A stretch of 64,000 nt of DNA from Sphingobium sp. WTD-1 (GTDB taxonomy: Bacteria; Pseudomonadota; Alphaproteobacteria; Sphingomonadales; Sphingomonadaceae): positions 3,348,001 through 3,412,000 of the forward strand of contig NZ_CP119127.1 in assembly GCF_030128825.1 (NCBI RefSeq). The letters are read 5' to 3'. The notes beneath the pieces were generated by a model. It did no database searches, was not told the DNA's origin, and saw only the letters and a list, made by a program, of their open reading frames with translations. This document shows, piece by piece, positions 56,921-64,000 of this stretch; positions within the stretch are counted from its first letter, which is position 1; each line of letters begins with the position of its first letter. The translations under genes and the position numbers were made by a program.

Positions 56921-58102
56921 ATGGCGGAAATGGAGCCCATCGATAGAGAAGAATTCCGGCAGGAGGCGCGCGCCTGGCTGAAGGCGAATTTTCCGCCGGC
57001 GCTGACCAATGTGCCCGGCCTCCTATTCCAGGGCGACGCCCATGCTGCTGCCGCCAATGCCGACTATCAGCTCTGGCGCCAGCGGATGACCGACAAGGGC
57101 TGGGGCGTGCCGACCTGGGCGCCGCGCTATGGCGGCGCCGGCCTCACCGAAGCGCATGGCAAGATCATCGGCGAGGAACTGGCCGCGATCTGCGGTTTCA
57201 ACCCGATCCGCAGCTATGGCACGATGATGCTTGGCCCCACGCTGCTGGAATATGGCGACGAAGCGCAGAAGCTGGAACATCTGCCCTTTATCGCCAGCCA
57301 TGAGCGGCGCTGGTGCCAGGGCTTTTCCGAACCCGGCGCAGGATCGGACCTGGCCGCGCTCCAGACCAAATGCATCGACATGGGCGATCACTGGCTGGTC
57401 AGCGGGCAGAAGATCTGGACATCGGGCGCCGACCAGGCCGACTGGTGCTTCGTCCTCGTCCGCACCGATACAGAGCGCAAGCAGGGCGGCATCAGCTTCC
57501 TGCTGGTCGACATGCAATCCGAAGGGATCGAGGCGCGACCGATCGTCCTGATCAGCGGATCGACCCATTTTTGCGAGGTCTTCTTCAACGATGTGAAGGT
57601 GCCCAAGGGCAATCTGGTGGGCGAGGTCAACCAGGGCTGGACCATCGCCAAGCGGCTGCTGCAGTTCGAACGCAACAGCCTGTCGGAGGTGAAGGCCGAT
57701 ATCACCCCCCTCGCCCCGCTGGCCCATGACTATCTGGGCACGGACGCACTCGGGCGGATCGACAGCCCGGACCTGCGCGCCCGGCTGGTGCGCAATGCGA
57801 TGCGGCATGAAGCCTATATGGCGACGGTCCGCCGGCTCGCCGCCGAAGGGAAGAATGGCGGCCCCAGCCATGGCGTGTCGGCGCTCAAGAATTTGTGGTC
57901 CGGCATCATCCAGGAACGGGCCGAGCTGCTGGTCGAGATCATGGGCGCCGATGGCCTGGGCTGGGCCGGCGATCCCTATGGCGCGGCCGAGAAGGAGGCG
58001 ACGCGCGCCTGGCTGCACAGCAAGGCCTTCTCCATCTACGGCGGCAGCTACGAGGTGCAGAATAATATCACCGCCAAGCGCACGCTGGGCCTGCCGGGCT
58101 GA
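56921..58102 (+). CDS. Acyl-CoA dehydrogenase (subunit-like, first of an adjacent pair)
   Basis: A 393-residue flavoprotein. The FAD/substrate segment WCQGFSEPGAGSDLAALQTK, then KIWTSGADQADWCFVLVRT, and the end IYGGSYEVQNNITAKRTLGLPG define the family. The classical IYEGT catalytic Glu position reads IYGGS, as in the steroid/alkyl side-chain dehydrogenase subunits where the base is located elsewhere or in a partner. It is followed after 46 bases by a second, divergent dehydrogenase, suggesting a heteromer. Start at ATG 56921; a longer frame upstream overlaps the control region. Confidence 0.88.
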   Translation: MAEMEPIDREEFRQEARAWLKANFPPALTNVPGLLFQGDAHAAAANADYQLWRQRMTDKGWGVPTWAPRYGGAGLTEAHGKIIGEELAAICGFNPIRSYGTMMLGPTLLEYGDEAQKLEHLPFIASHERRWCQGFSEPGAGSDLAALQTKCIDMGDHWLVSGQKIWTSGADQADWCFVLVRTDTERKQGGISFLLVDMQSEGIEARPIVLISGSTHFCEVFFNDVKVPKGNLVGEVNQGWTIAKRLLQFERNSLSEVKADITPLAPLAHDYLGTDALGRIDSPDLRARLVRNAMRHEAYMATVRRLAAEGKNGGPSHGVSALKNLWSGIIQERAELLVEIMGADGLGWAGDPYGAAEKEATRAWLHSKAFSIYGGSYEVQNNITAKRTLGLPG

Positions 58103-58148
58103 GCATGGGCGAGGACGAGAGAAAAGACAGGATGCGGGAGGACGCGCC

Positions 58149-59300
58149 GTGGCGGTGCTGAACGAAGAACAGACGATGCTGAAGGACATGGCGTCGCAAT
58201 GGGTGCGCGACCGCCTGCCCGTGACCGCGCTGCGTGGCCTCTATGACCATGGCGGCGGCGGCCGCAGCGGATCGGATGGCTATGATGCCGACGCCTGGGC
58301 CGAAATGGCGCAGATGGGCTGGTGCGGCATCATCGTGCCGGAAGCCTATGGCGGCGCCGATTTCGGCTATCTGAGCCTTGGCCTGGTGATCGAGGAACTG
58401 GGACGCACCCTGGCCGCCTCGCCGCTCATCAGCTCCGCGCTGGTCGCTGCGTCTGCGCTGCGCCTCGCGGGCACGCAGGATCAGCAGGCCCGCTGGCTGC
58501 CCGGCATCGCCGACGGCTCGCTGATCGGCACGCTCGCGCTCGACGAAGGGCCGCATCATGCGCCCGAGCGCACCGCGCTGGCAGCCACAGCGTCGGGCGA
58601 TGGCTGGACATTGTCGGGCACGAAACGCCCGGTGCAGGACGGCATGATCGCCAATCTCGCCATCGTCGCCGCGCGCACCAGCGGCGCGCCGGGCGATCGC
58701 GATGGCCTGACCCTGTTCCTGGTGCCGACCGACAGCGCCGGGCTGGAGCGGCAGGCGCTCGACCAGGTCGATGCCCGTCGCCCGGCCCTCTACCGCTTCG
58801 ATAGTGTCAACATCGCCGTCAACGACATGCTCGGCGAAGTCGGCAAGGCCGCCGACCTGATCGACGCGATCCGCGACCGGGCGGCGATCGGCATGGCCGC
58901 CGAAATGCTGGGCAGCGCGACCCAGGCGTTCGACATCACGCTCGATTATCTCAAGACCCGCGTCCAGTTCGGCGCGATCATCGGCTCCTTCCAGGCGCTC
59001 CAGCACCGGGCGGCCGAACTGTTCGGCGAATTGCAACTGACGCGATCGGCGGTCGAAACCGCGCTGGCGGCGATCGACGCCGATGATCCGGCGCTCCCCG
59101 CCCTCGCCTCGCTTGCCAAGGCGACCGCCGGCGAGACGCTGCACCGCATTTCCTCGCAGATGGTGCAGCTCCATGGCGGCATCGGCATGACCCATGAACA
59201 TGATGCCGGCCTTTATCTCAAGCGGGCCCGCGTCGCCGAGCAATGCCATGGCAGCACCGCCTGGCACCGCGAGCGCTGGGCGCGGCTCAATGGCTATTGA
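58149..59300 (+). CDS. Acyl-CoA dehydrogenase (second of an adjacent pair)
   Basis: A 383-residue acyl-CoA dehydrogenase fold of the shorter, divergent type: MLKDMASQWVRDRLP, GWCGIIVPEAYGGADFGYLS, then LDYLKTRVQFGAIIGSFQAL and QLHGGIGMTHEHDAGLYLKR. The usual C-terminal IYEGT is absent (the end reads AEQCHGSTAWHRERW), and the SEPxAGSD segment is weak, so it may be a non-catalytic partner of the preceding enzyme. Start is GTG 58149, seven bases after GGGAGG. Confidence 0.85.
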   Translation: MAVLNEEQTMLKDMASQWVRDRLPVTALRGLYDHGGGGRSGSDGYDADAWAEMAQMGWCGIIVPEAYGGADFGYLSLGLVIEELGRTLAASPLISSALVAASALRLAGTQDQQARWLPGIADGSLIGTLALDEGPHHAPERTALAATASGDGWTLSGTKRPVQDGMIANLAIVAARTSGAPGDRDGLTLFLVPTDSAGLERQALDQVDARRPALYRFDSVNIAVNDMLGEVGKAADLIDAIRDRAAIGMAAEMLGSATQAFDITLDYLKTRVQFGAIIGSFQALQHRAAELFGELQLTRSAVETALAAIDADDPALPALASLAKATAGETLHRISSQMVQLHGGIGMTHEHDAGLYLKRARVAEQCHGSTAWHRERWARLNGY

Positions 59301-59307
59301 AGGGCCG

Positions 59308-60327
59308 ATGACCATGCCATCGCGCGAAATACAGCTGAAGCGCCGCCCGGTCGGCGCCCCGGTGGCGGAGGATTTCGCCACCGTCGAACAGGCTTTGCCC
59401 CCACCCGGCCCCGGCGAGGTCCAGGTCCGCAATCTCTGGATGGCGGTCGATCCGGCGATGCGCGGGCGGATGAGCGACGCCAAAAGCTATGTTCCGCCCT
59501 TCGCCCTCGACGCGGCGATGGAAGGACCGGCGATCGGCGAAGTGATCGCCTCCAACGATCCGGCCTTCGCGCCCGGCGACCTGGTCTTTTCCCGGCTTGG
59601 CTGGCGTGAGGCGTTCAACGCCCCCGGCAGCGCGCTCCAGCATCGCGATCGCCAGGCACTGCCGCCCCAGGCCTATCTCTGCTTCGCCGGCATGACCGGC
59701 CTCACCGCCTATGCCGGCCTCATCCGCATTGCGGAGTTACAGCCGGGCGATACCGTCTTTGTGTCGGCCGCGTCCGGCGCGGTCGGATCGATCGCCTGCC
59801 AGATCGCCCGCAACATGGGGTGCAAGGTGATCGGATCGGCCGGCGGCCCGGACAAGACCGCCTTCCTGCGCGATGTGCTCAAGGTCGACGCCGCAATCGA
59901 TTACAAGGCGGAGCCGAACCTGACCAAGGCCCTCGCCCGCGAAGTCAAGGCGATCGGCGCCAGCGGCATCGATGTCTATTTCGACAATGTCGGCGGCGAT
60001 CATCTGCAGGCGGCGCTGTCGCTCGCCAATGATTTCGCGCGCTTCGCCATCTGCGGCATGATCTCGCAATATAATGTCACCGACGCGCCGACCGTGCCGC
60101 GCAACCTCACCATGCTGATGACCAAGCGCATCCGCATGCAAGGCTATATCGCGCTCGACCATATGGATCTGGAGGCGGAGATGCTGGCGCGCATGACCGC
60201 CTGGAACCGGGCCGGCCAGATGGCCTCGGCCGAAACCGTCTATGACGGCATCGACAAGGCGCTCGACGCCTTCTGGGGCCTGTTCTCGGGCGCCAATATC
60301 GGTCGCACCATGGTCAGGCTGGGCTAG
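59308..60327 (+). CDS. Zinc-less NADP-dependent alkenal/enone reductase (MDR family)
   Basis: A 339-residue medium-chain reductase without zinc ligands, of the CurA/prostaglandin reductase group. VRNLWMAVDPAMRGRM is the family N-terminal motif; the nucleotide loop is SAASGAVGSIACQIARNMG with KVIGSAGG after it; DVYFDNVGGDHLQAAL and AICGMISQYN complete the pattern. It reduces activated C=C bonds, probably of an intermediate in this pathway. ATG 59308 has AGGG upstream; 59290 overlaps the previous stop and is an alternative. Confidence 0.9.
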   Translation: MTMPSREIQLKRRPVGAPVAEDFATVEQALPPPGPGEVQVRNLWMAVDPAMRGRMSDAKSYVPPFALDAAMEGPAIGEVIASNDPAFAPGDLVFSRLGWREAFNAPGSALQHRDRQALPPQAYLCFAGMTGLTAYAGLIRIAELQPGDTVFVSAASGAVGSIACQIARNMGCKVIGSAGGPDKTAFLRDVLKVDAAIDYKAEPNLTKALAREVKAIGASGIDVYFDNVGGDHLQAALSLANDFARFAICGMISQYNVTDAPTVPRNLTMLMTKRIRMQGYIALDHMDLEAEMLARMTAWNRAGQMASAETVYDGIDKALDAFWGLFSGANIGRTMVRLG

Positions 60328-60338
60328 GGGGAATATCC

Positions 60339-61547
60339 ATGTACGACATGCTCAAGGGCCTGCGCGTGGTCGAAGGCGCCGCCTTCATCGCCGGCCCGTC
60401 CTGCGGCCTGCACCTGGCGCAGATGGGGGCGGAGGTGATCCGTTTCGACGCGATCGGTGGCGGCCCCGACTATCGTCGCTGGCCGGTAGCACCGTCCGGC
60501 GCCAGCCTCTATTGGGAGGGGCTCAACAAGGGCAAGAAATCGATCGCAATCGATCTGGGCCGACCCGAAGGGCGCGAACTGGCGGTCGCCATCGCCACCG
60601 CACCGGGCGATAATGCCGGCCTGTTCCTCACCAATTATCCGGTCAAGGGTTTCCTCAGCCATGAGGCGCTGGCCGCGCGTCGTGCCGACATCATCAGCGT
60701 CCGGGTGATGGGCTGGGCCGACGGGTCACCGGCGGTCGATTACACCATCAACGCCGCCGCCGGCGTGCCGATGATGACCGGCCCGGCCGACGATGACCGT
60801 CCGGTCAACCATGTCCTGCCGGCCTGGGATCTGCTGGGCGGTGCCTATGCCGCCTTCGCCATGACGTCCGCCCTGCTGCGTCGGCGCGCGACCGGCCAGG
60901 GCGCGGAAATCCGCGTCCCCCTGTCGGACCTCGCCGCCTCCACCCTGTCGCATCTCGGCTCCGTGGCCGAAGTCCTGTCGGCCGGCGACCGGCCGCGCAT
61001 GGGCAATGACCTGTTCGGCGCCTTTGGCCGGGATTTCCTGACCGCCGACGGTAAAAGGCTGATCGTCGTCGCCATCACCCCGCGCCAATGGACCGGCCTC
61101 CTCAAGACGCTGGACCTTGGCGACGCGATCGCCGCGATCGAGGGCGAAACGGGTGCCAATTTCGCCAGGGATGAAGGTGCCCGTTTCACCCATCGCGCCC
61201 GGCTCTTCCCACTTTTCGAAGCTGCCCTCGCCGCCCGCAGCAGCGATGCCCTGAAACCCGCCTTCGACGCAGGCGGCGTCACCTGGGGCGAATATCAGTC
61301 GCTGCACCAGGCCGTGACGCAAGACGAACGGCTGTTCACCGCCAATCCCCTGTTCGAGACGATCGCCCATCCCAGCGGCCTCACCTACCCGACGTCCGGC
61401 CCGGCCGGCACGCTGGCCGGCGAGGCGCGCAGCGCCGTCGGCACGGCCCCGCGCCTTGGCGAGCATAGCGACCAGATATTGAGCGAGCTGCTGGGGCTCG
61501 ATAGCGGCGCGATCGGCCGCCTCCACGACGAAGGACTGGTCGCATGA
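60339..61547 (+). CDS. Family III (CaiB/BaiF) CoA transferase
   Basis: A 402-residue CoA transferase. Catalytic D164 lies in VLPAWDLLGGAYAA. The opening LKGLRVVEGAAFIAGPSCGL and YWEGLNKGKKSIAIDL resemble mesaconyl-CoA C1-C4 CoA transferase-type members, in which the CoA shifts within or between dicarboxylic acids. The next gene resembles the hydratase partner of that enzyme. It activates or isomerises an acid to a CoA ester here; the exact substrate is inferred only. Overlaps the hydratase gene by four bases. Confidence 0.87.
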   Translation: MYDMLKGLRVVEGAAFIAGPSCGLHLAQMGAEVIRFDAIGGGPDYRRWPVAPSGASLYWEGLNKGKKSIAIDLGRPEGRELAVAIATAPGDNAGLFLTNYPVKGFLSHEALAARRADIISVRVMGWADGSPAVDYTINAAAGVPMMTGPADDDRPVNHVLPAWDLLGGAYAAFAMTSALLRRRATGQGAEIRVPLSDLAASTLSHLGSVAEVLSAGDRPRMGNDLFGAFGRDFLTADGKRLIVVAITPRQWTGLLKTLDLGDAIAAIEGETGANFARDEGARFTHRARLFPLFEAALAARSSDALKPAFDAGGVTWGEYQSLHQAVTQDERLFTANPLFETIAHPSGLTYPTSGPAGTLAGEARSAVGTAPRLGEHSDQILSELLGLDSGAIGRLHDEGLVA

Positions 61548-62368
61548 CCCTTTCCCCATCCGATATTGACCATTGGCAGACATGGGTCGGCAGGACCGAG
61601 AGCCGGACCGAAATGCTCGACCGGGAAGCACTGCGCCGCTTCGCCGCCGCCATCGGTGAGCCGCTCGATGTCGAGGCGGTCCAGCCCTCGCTGGCCCATT
61701 GGGCCTTCTTCCTGCCGGTGGCCGCCGCCGACCAGATCGGCCCGGACGGCCATCCCAAACGCGGCGGCTTCATGCCGCCGATCAGCCTGCCCCGCCGCAT
61801 GTTCGCCGCCGCCGAGATGCAGTTCCACGCACCCCTGATGCTCGACTGGGAAGCGACCCGCACCTCGACCGTGCTGGACATCGCCCACAAGAGCGGCCGC
61901 AGTGGCGAGCTTGTCCTCGTGAAGGTCGGCCACAGCATCGTCCAGGCCGATCGCGAACGGGTGAGCGAAGTGCAGACCATCGTCTATCGCGACACCGGCG
62001 CACCCACGCCCGCGATTGTCCCCGCCGCCTTTGATAGCGCCCCCCATGATGTGAACTGGGCGCCAGACAGCGTCGACCTGTTCCGCTTCTCGGCCGTCAC
62101 CTTCAACAGCCATCGCATCCATTATGACCTGCCCTATGCGACCGGCGAGGAGGGCTATCCCGGCCTGGTGATCCACGGCCCCTTCACTGCCACCCGACTG
62201 TTCGGTCACGCCCGGCGCGGCGGCCGCAGCCCGACCCGTTTCGCCTTCCGCGCGGTCGCGCCGGTCTTCGCCGGCCAGCCCATATTGCTGCGCGAGGATG
62301 AAGCCGGCCGCTGCCGTGCGATCCGCTGCGACGGCAGCGACGCGATGGTCGCCGACATCGGATATTGA
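61544..62368 (+). CDS. FAS1-type dehydratase/hydratase, mesaconyl-C4-CoA hydratase-like
   Basis: A 274-residue double-hotdog protein. The N-terminal half WQTWVGRTESRTEMLD ... PSLAHWAFFLP and the C-terminal hotdog FRFSAVTFNSHRIHYDLPYA with catalytic His, then VIHGPFTATRLFGHA, match the FAS1-like/MaoC hydratases such as mesaconyl-C4-CoA hydratase. It hydrates an enoyl-CoA. Coupled by ATGA to the CoA transferase, the same pairing as in mesaconyl-CoA metabolism. Confidence 0.85.
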   Translation: MTLSPSDIDHWQTWVGRTESRTEMLDREALRRFAAAIGEPLDVEAVQPSLAHWAFFLPVAAADQIGPDGHPKRGGFMPPISLPRRMFAAAEMQFHAPLMLDWEATRTSTVLDIAHKSGRSGELVLVKVGHSIVQADRERVSEVQTIVYRDTGAPTPAIVPAAFDSAPHDVNWAPDSVDLFRFSAVTFNSHRIHYDLPYATGEEGYPGLVIHGPFTATRLFGHARRGGRSPTRFAFRAVAPVFAGQPILLREDEAGRCRAIRCDGSDAMVADIGY

Positions 62369-62381
62369 GAGGAGATTTTTC

Positions 62382-63536
62382 ATGGACGCCGAGACGTTCG
62401 ACCTGTTCCGCACCACCGTCCGCCGCTTCGTCAGCGAAAAGCTGATCCCGGCCGAGGACGCCGTCGAGGAAGCGGATGCCGTTCCCGAGAGCATCATCCA
62501 GCAGATGCGCGACATGGGCCTGTTCGGCCTGTCCGTGCCGGAAGAATTTGGCGGCATCGGCTGCACCATGGCGGAGGAAGCGGCGATCATCCGCGAGATC
62601 ACCCGCGCGTCGGTCGTCTTCCGCTCGGTCATCGGCACCACCGTCGGCATCGGCAGCCAGGGTATCGTCATGGACGGGACCGAGGAACAGAAGCGCGAAT
62701 GGCTGCCCAAATTCGCCACCGGTGAAGCGATCGCCAGCTTCGGCCTGACCGAGCCGGAGGCCGGGTCCGACGCCGGTTCGCTGCGCACCGTCGCCATCCG
62801 CGACGGCGACACTTACCGCATCACCGGCACCAAGCGCTATATCACCAATGCCCCGCGCGCCAGCGTCTTCACCCTGATGGCCCGGACCGAACCGGACGTG
62901 AAGGGCGCGGCCGGCATCTCCGCCTTCATTCTGCCGGCAAACACGCCCGGCATCAGCTTCGGCAAGCCGGACGAGAAAATGGGGCAGAAGGGATCGATCA
63001 CCACCGACGTGATCCTGGACGATGTCGTCGTGCCGGCCGCCAACATCATCGGCGGCGTACCCGGTCGCGGCTTCAAGACTGCGATGAAGGTGCTGGATCG
63101 CGGCCGCATCCATATCGCCGCCGTCGCGCTCGGCATGTGCCAGCGGCTGATCGATATGGCGCTGCAATATGCGATGGAGCGCAAGCAGTTCGGCCAGCGC
63201 ATCGCCGATTTCCAGCTGGTCCAGGCGATGCTTGCCGACATGAAGGTCGACATGCTGACGACCGAAGCGCTGATGCAGTCGGTCGCCGCCAAGTTCGACG
63301 CCGGCGAGCCGGTCAGCCTGGAATGCGCCGCGCTCAAATATTACGCTTCCGAAGCCGTCGGCCGGATCGCCGACCGCGCCGTCCAGATCTATGGCGGCGC
63401 CGGCTATATGGCCGAGTATAAGGTCGAGCGCTTCTATCGCGATGTCCGGCTGCTGCGCATCTATGAAGGCACCAGCCAGATCCAGCAGACCATCATCGCC
63501 AAGCAGATGATCCGCCAGGCCGAAGCGGCCGCCTGA
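62382..63536 (+). CDS. Acyl-CoA dehydrogenase, complete catalytic type
   Basis: A 384-residue classical acyl-CoA dehydrogenase. FGLTEPEAGSDAGSLRT, the KRYITNAPRASVFTL strand and the catalytic E362 in LLRIYEGTSQIQQ are all present, unlike the two dehydrogenases earlier in the operon. ATG 62382 is preceded by GAGGAG. It introduces a C=C in an acyl-CoA of this pathway and passes electrons to ETF. Confidence 0.93.
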   Translation: MDAETFDLFRTTVRRFVSEKLIPAEDAVEEADAVPESIIQQMRDMGLFGLSVPEEFGGIGCTMAEEAAIIREITRASVVFRSVIGTTVGIGSQGIVMDGTEEQKREWLPKFATGEAIASFGLTEPEAGSDAGSLRTVAIRDGDTYRITGTKRYITNAPRASVFTLMARTEPDVKGAAGISAFILPANTPGISFGKPDEKMGQKGSITTDVILDDVVVPAANIIGGVPGRGFKTAMKVLDRGRIHIAAVALGMCQRLIDMALQYAMERKQFGQRIADFQLVQAMLADMKVDMLTTEALMQSVAAKFDAGEPVSLECAALKYYASEAVGRIADRAVQIYGGAGYMAEYKVERFYRDVRLLRIYEGTSQIQQTIIAKQMIRQAEAAA

Positions 63537-63564
63537 TCCTCCCCATTCCCGCAAAGGACATCGC

Positions 63565-64000
63565 ATGCGCAGAGCCGCCATCGTCGCCCCCATCCGCACC
63601 GCCGTCGGCAAATATGGCGGTTCTCTGAAATCCTTCAGCGCCGGCGATCTGGGCGCGGTCATCATCAAGGCGCTGATGGAGCGCACCAAAATCGATCCCG
63701 AACGGGTCGACGATGTCGTCTTCTCCCAGGGCTATGGCAATGGCGAGGCGCCCTGCATCGGCCGCTGGTCGGCGCTGGCGGCGGGTCTGCCTGAAAGCAT
63801 TCCCGGCGTGCAGCTCGACCGGCGCTGTGGTTCGGGGCTTCAGGCGGTGATCGACGCGGCCATGCGGATCCAGACCGGCGCCGCCGACATCGTCGTCGCC
63901 GGCGGGGTCGAGAGCATGTCCAATGTCGAATATTATTCGATGGACCATCGCTGGGGTGCCCGATCGGGATCCACCCAGTTCCACGACCGCCTGACCCGTG
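63565..64000 (+). CDS. Thiolase (acetyl-CoA acyltransferase), N-terminal part
   Basis: First 145 residues of a thiolase, cut by the right edge. The start MRRAAIVAPIRTAVGKYGG and nucleophile C88 in LDRRCGSGLQAV are typical, as is VVAGGVESMSNVEYY. AAAGGA precedes ATG 63565. It would cleave the beta-ketoacyl-CoA formed by the genes upstream. Confidence 0.93.
   Translation, partial: MRRAAIVAPIRTAVGKYGGSLKSFSAGDLGAVIIKALMERTKIDPERVDDVVFSQGYGNGEAPCIGRWSALAAGLPESIPGVQLDRRCGSGLQAVIDAAMRIQTGAADIVVAGGVESMSNVEYYSMDHRWGARSGSTQFHDRLTR

Overview
The window is GC-rich, densely packed DNA that looks like the chromosome of a sphingomonad (Alphaproteobacteria), most likely Sphingobium or a close relative. The evidence is the set of alphaproteobacterial conserved genes (DUF2794, DUF3035 lipoprotein beside lspA, DUF4403, the mreBCD-mrdA-rodA block), a large TonB-dependent receptor heading a catabolic cluster, and dispersed inverted repeats of the kind seen in sphingomonads. 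The genus is inferred, not proved.

Positions 1-41.3 kb are core genome. In order: the start of a UDP-glucose dehydrogenase; DUF2794-cysE and a divergent TauE/SafE exporter; oxyR; pgsA-moaD-moaE; an LplT-like transporter; a class A penicillin-binding protein; a hybrid histidine kinase; small metabolic genes; a LysR/aldo-keto reductase divergent pair; a CPA2 antiporter operon; zur, pnuC and nadR (NAD salvage); dxs; an ArsR/SRPBCC pair; the ileS-lspA-DUF3035 operon; ribF, folA, purK, purE and gpmA separated by three kinds of inverted repeat; sppA and mutL meeting tail to tail; and the rod-shape operon mreB-mreC-mreD-mrdA-rodA. Many neighbours overlap by 1 or 4 bases (TGATG/ATGA), so translational coupling is common.

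At 41367-41442 lies tRNA-Lys(CTT). Its last 45 bases are repeated exactly at 47214-47258, and between them sits a 5.8-kb integrated element with a tyrosine integrase reading inward from the right end. It has no phage structural or replication genes. Its cargo is a helix-turn-helix plus ImmA/IrrE-type metalloprotease overlapping a 'beta family' protein gene, an arrangement reminiscent of the gop-beta killing/anti-phage module of satellite phage P4. It also carries a small membrane-anchored protein, a small XRE regulator and, strikingly, two complete tRNA-Lys(CTT) genes whose stems differ from the chromosomal copy by compensated changes. The main cargo promoter contains a perfect palindrome and may give a leaderless transcript. 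This element is the most interesting part of the window.

From 47.4 kb to the right edge is a catabolic cluster for a hydrophobic, probably carboxylic, substrate: TonB-dependent receptor (outer-membrane entry), MFS transporter, aldehyde dehydrogenase, a translationally coupled P450-ferredoxin-M20 hydrolase operon, and a long beta-oxidation-like operon (two adjacent acyl-CoA dehydrogenases, a zinc-less reductase, a family III CoA transferase, a FAS1-type enoyl-CoA hydratase, a third acyl-CoA dehydrogenase and a thiolase cut by the edge). A TTTTGCA motif recurs in both divergent control regions of this cluster, suggesting one shared regulator. The substrate cannot be read from the sequence.
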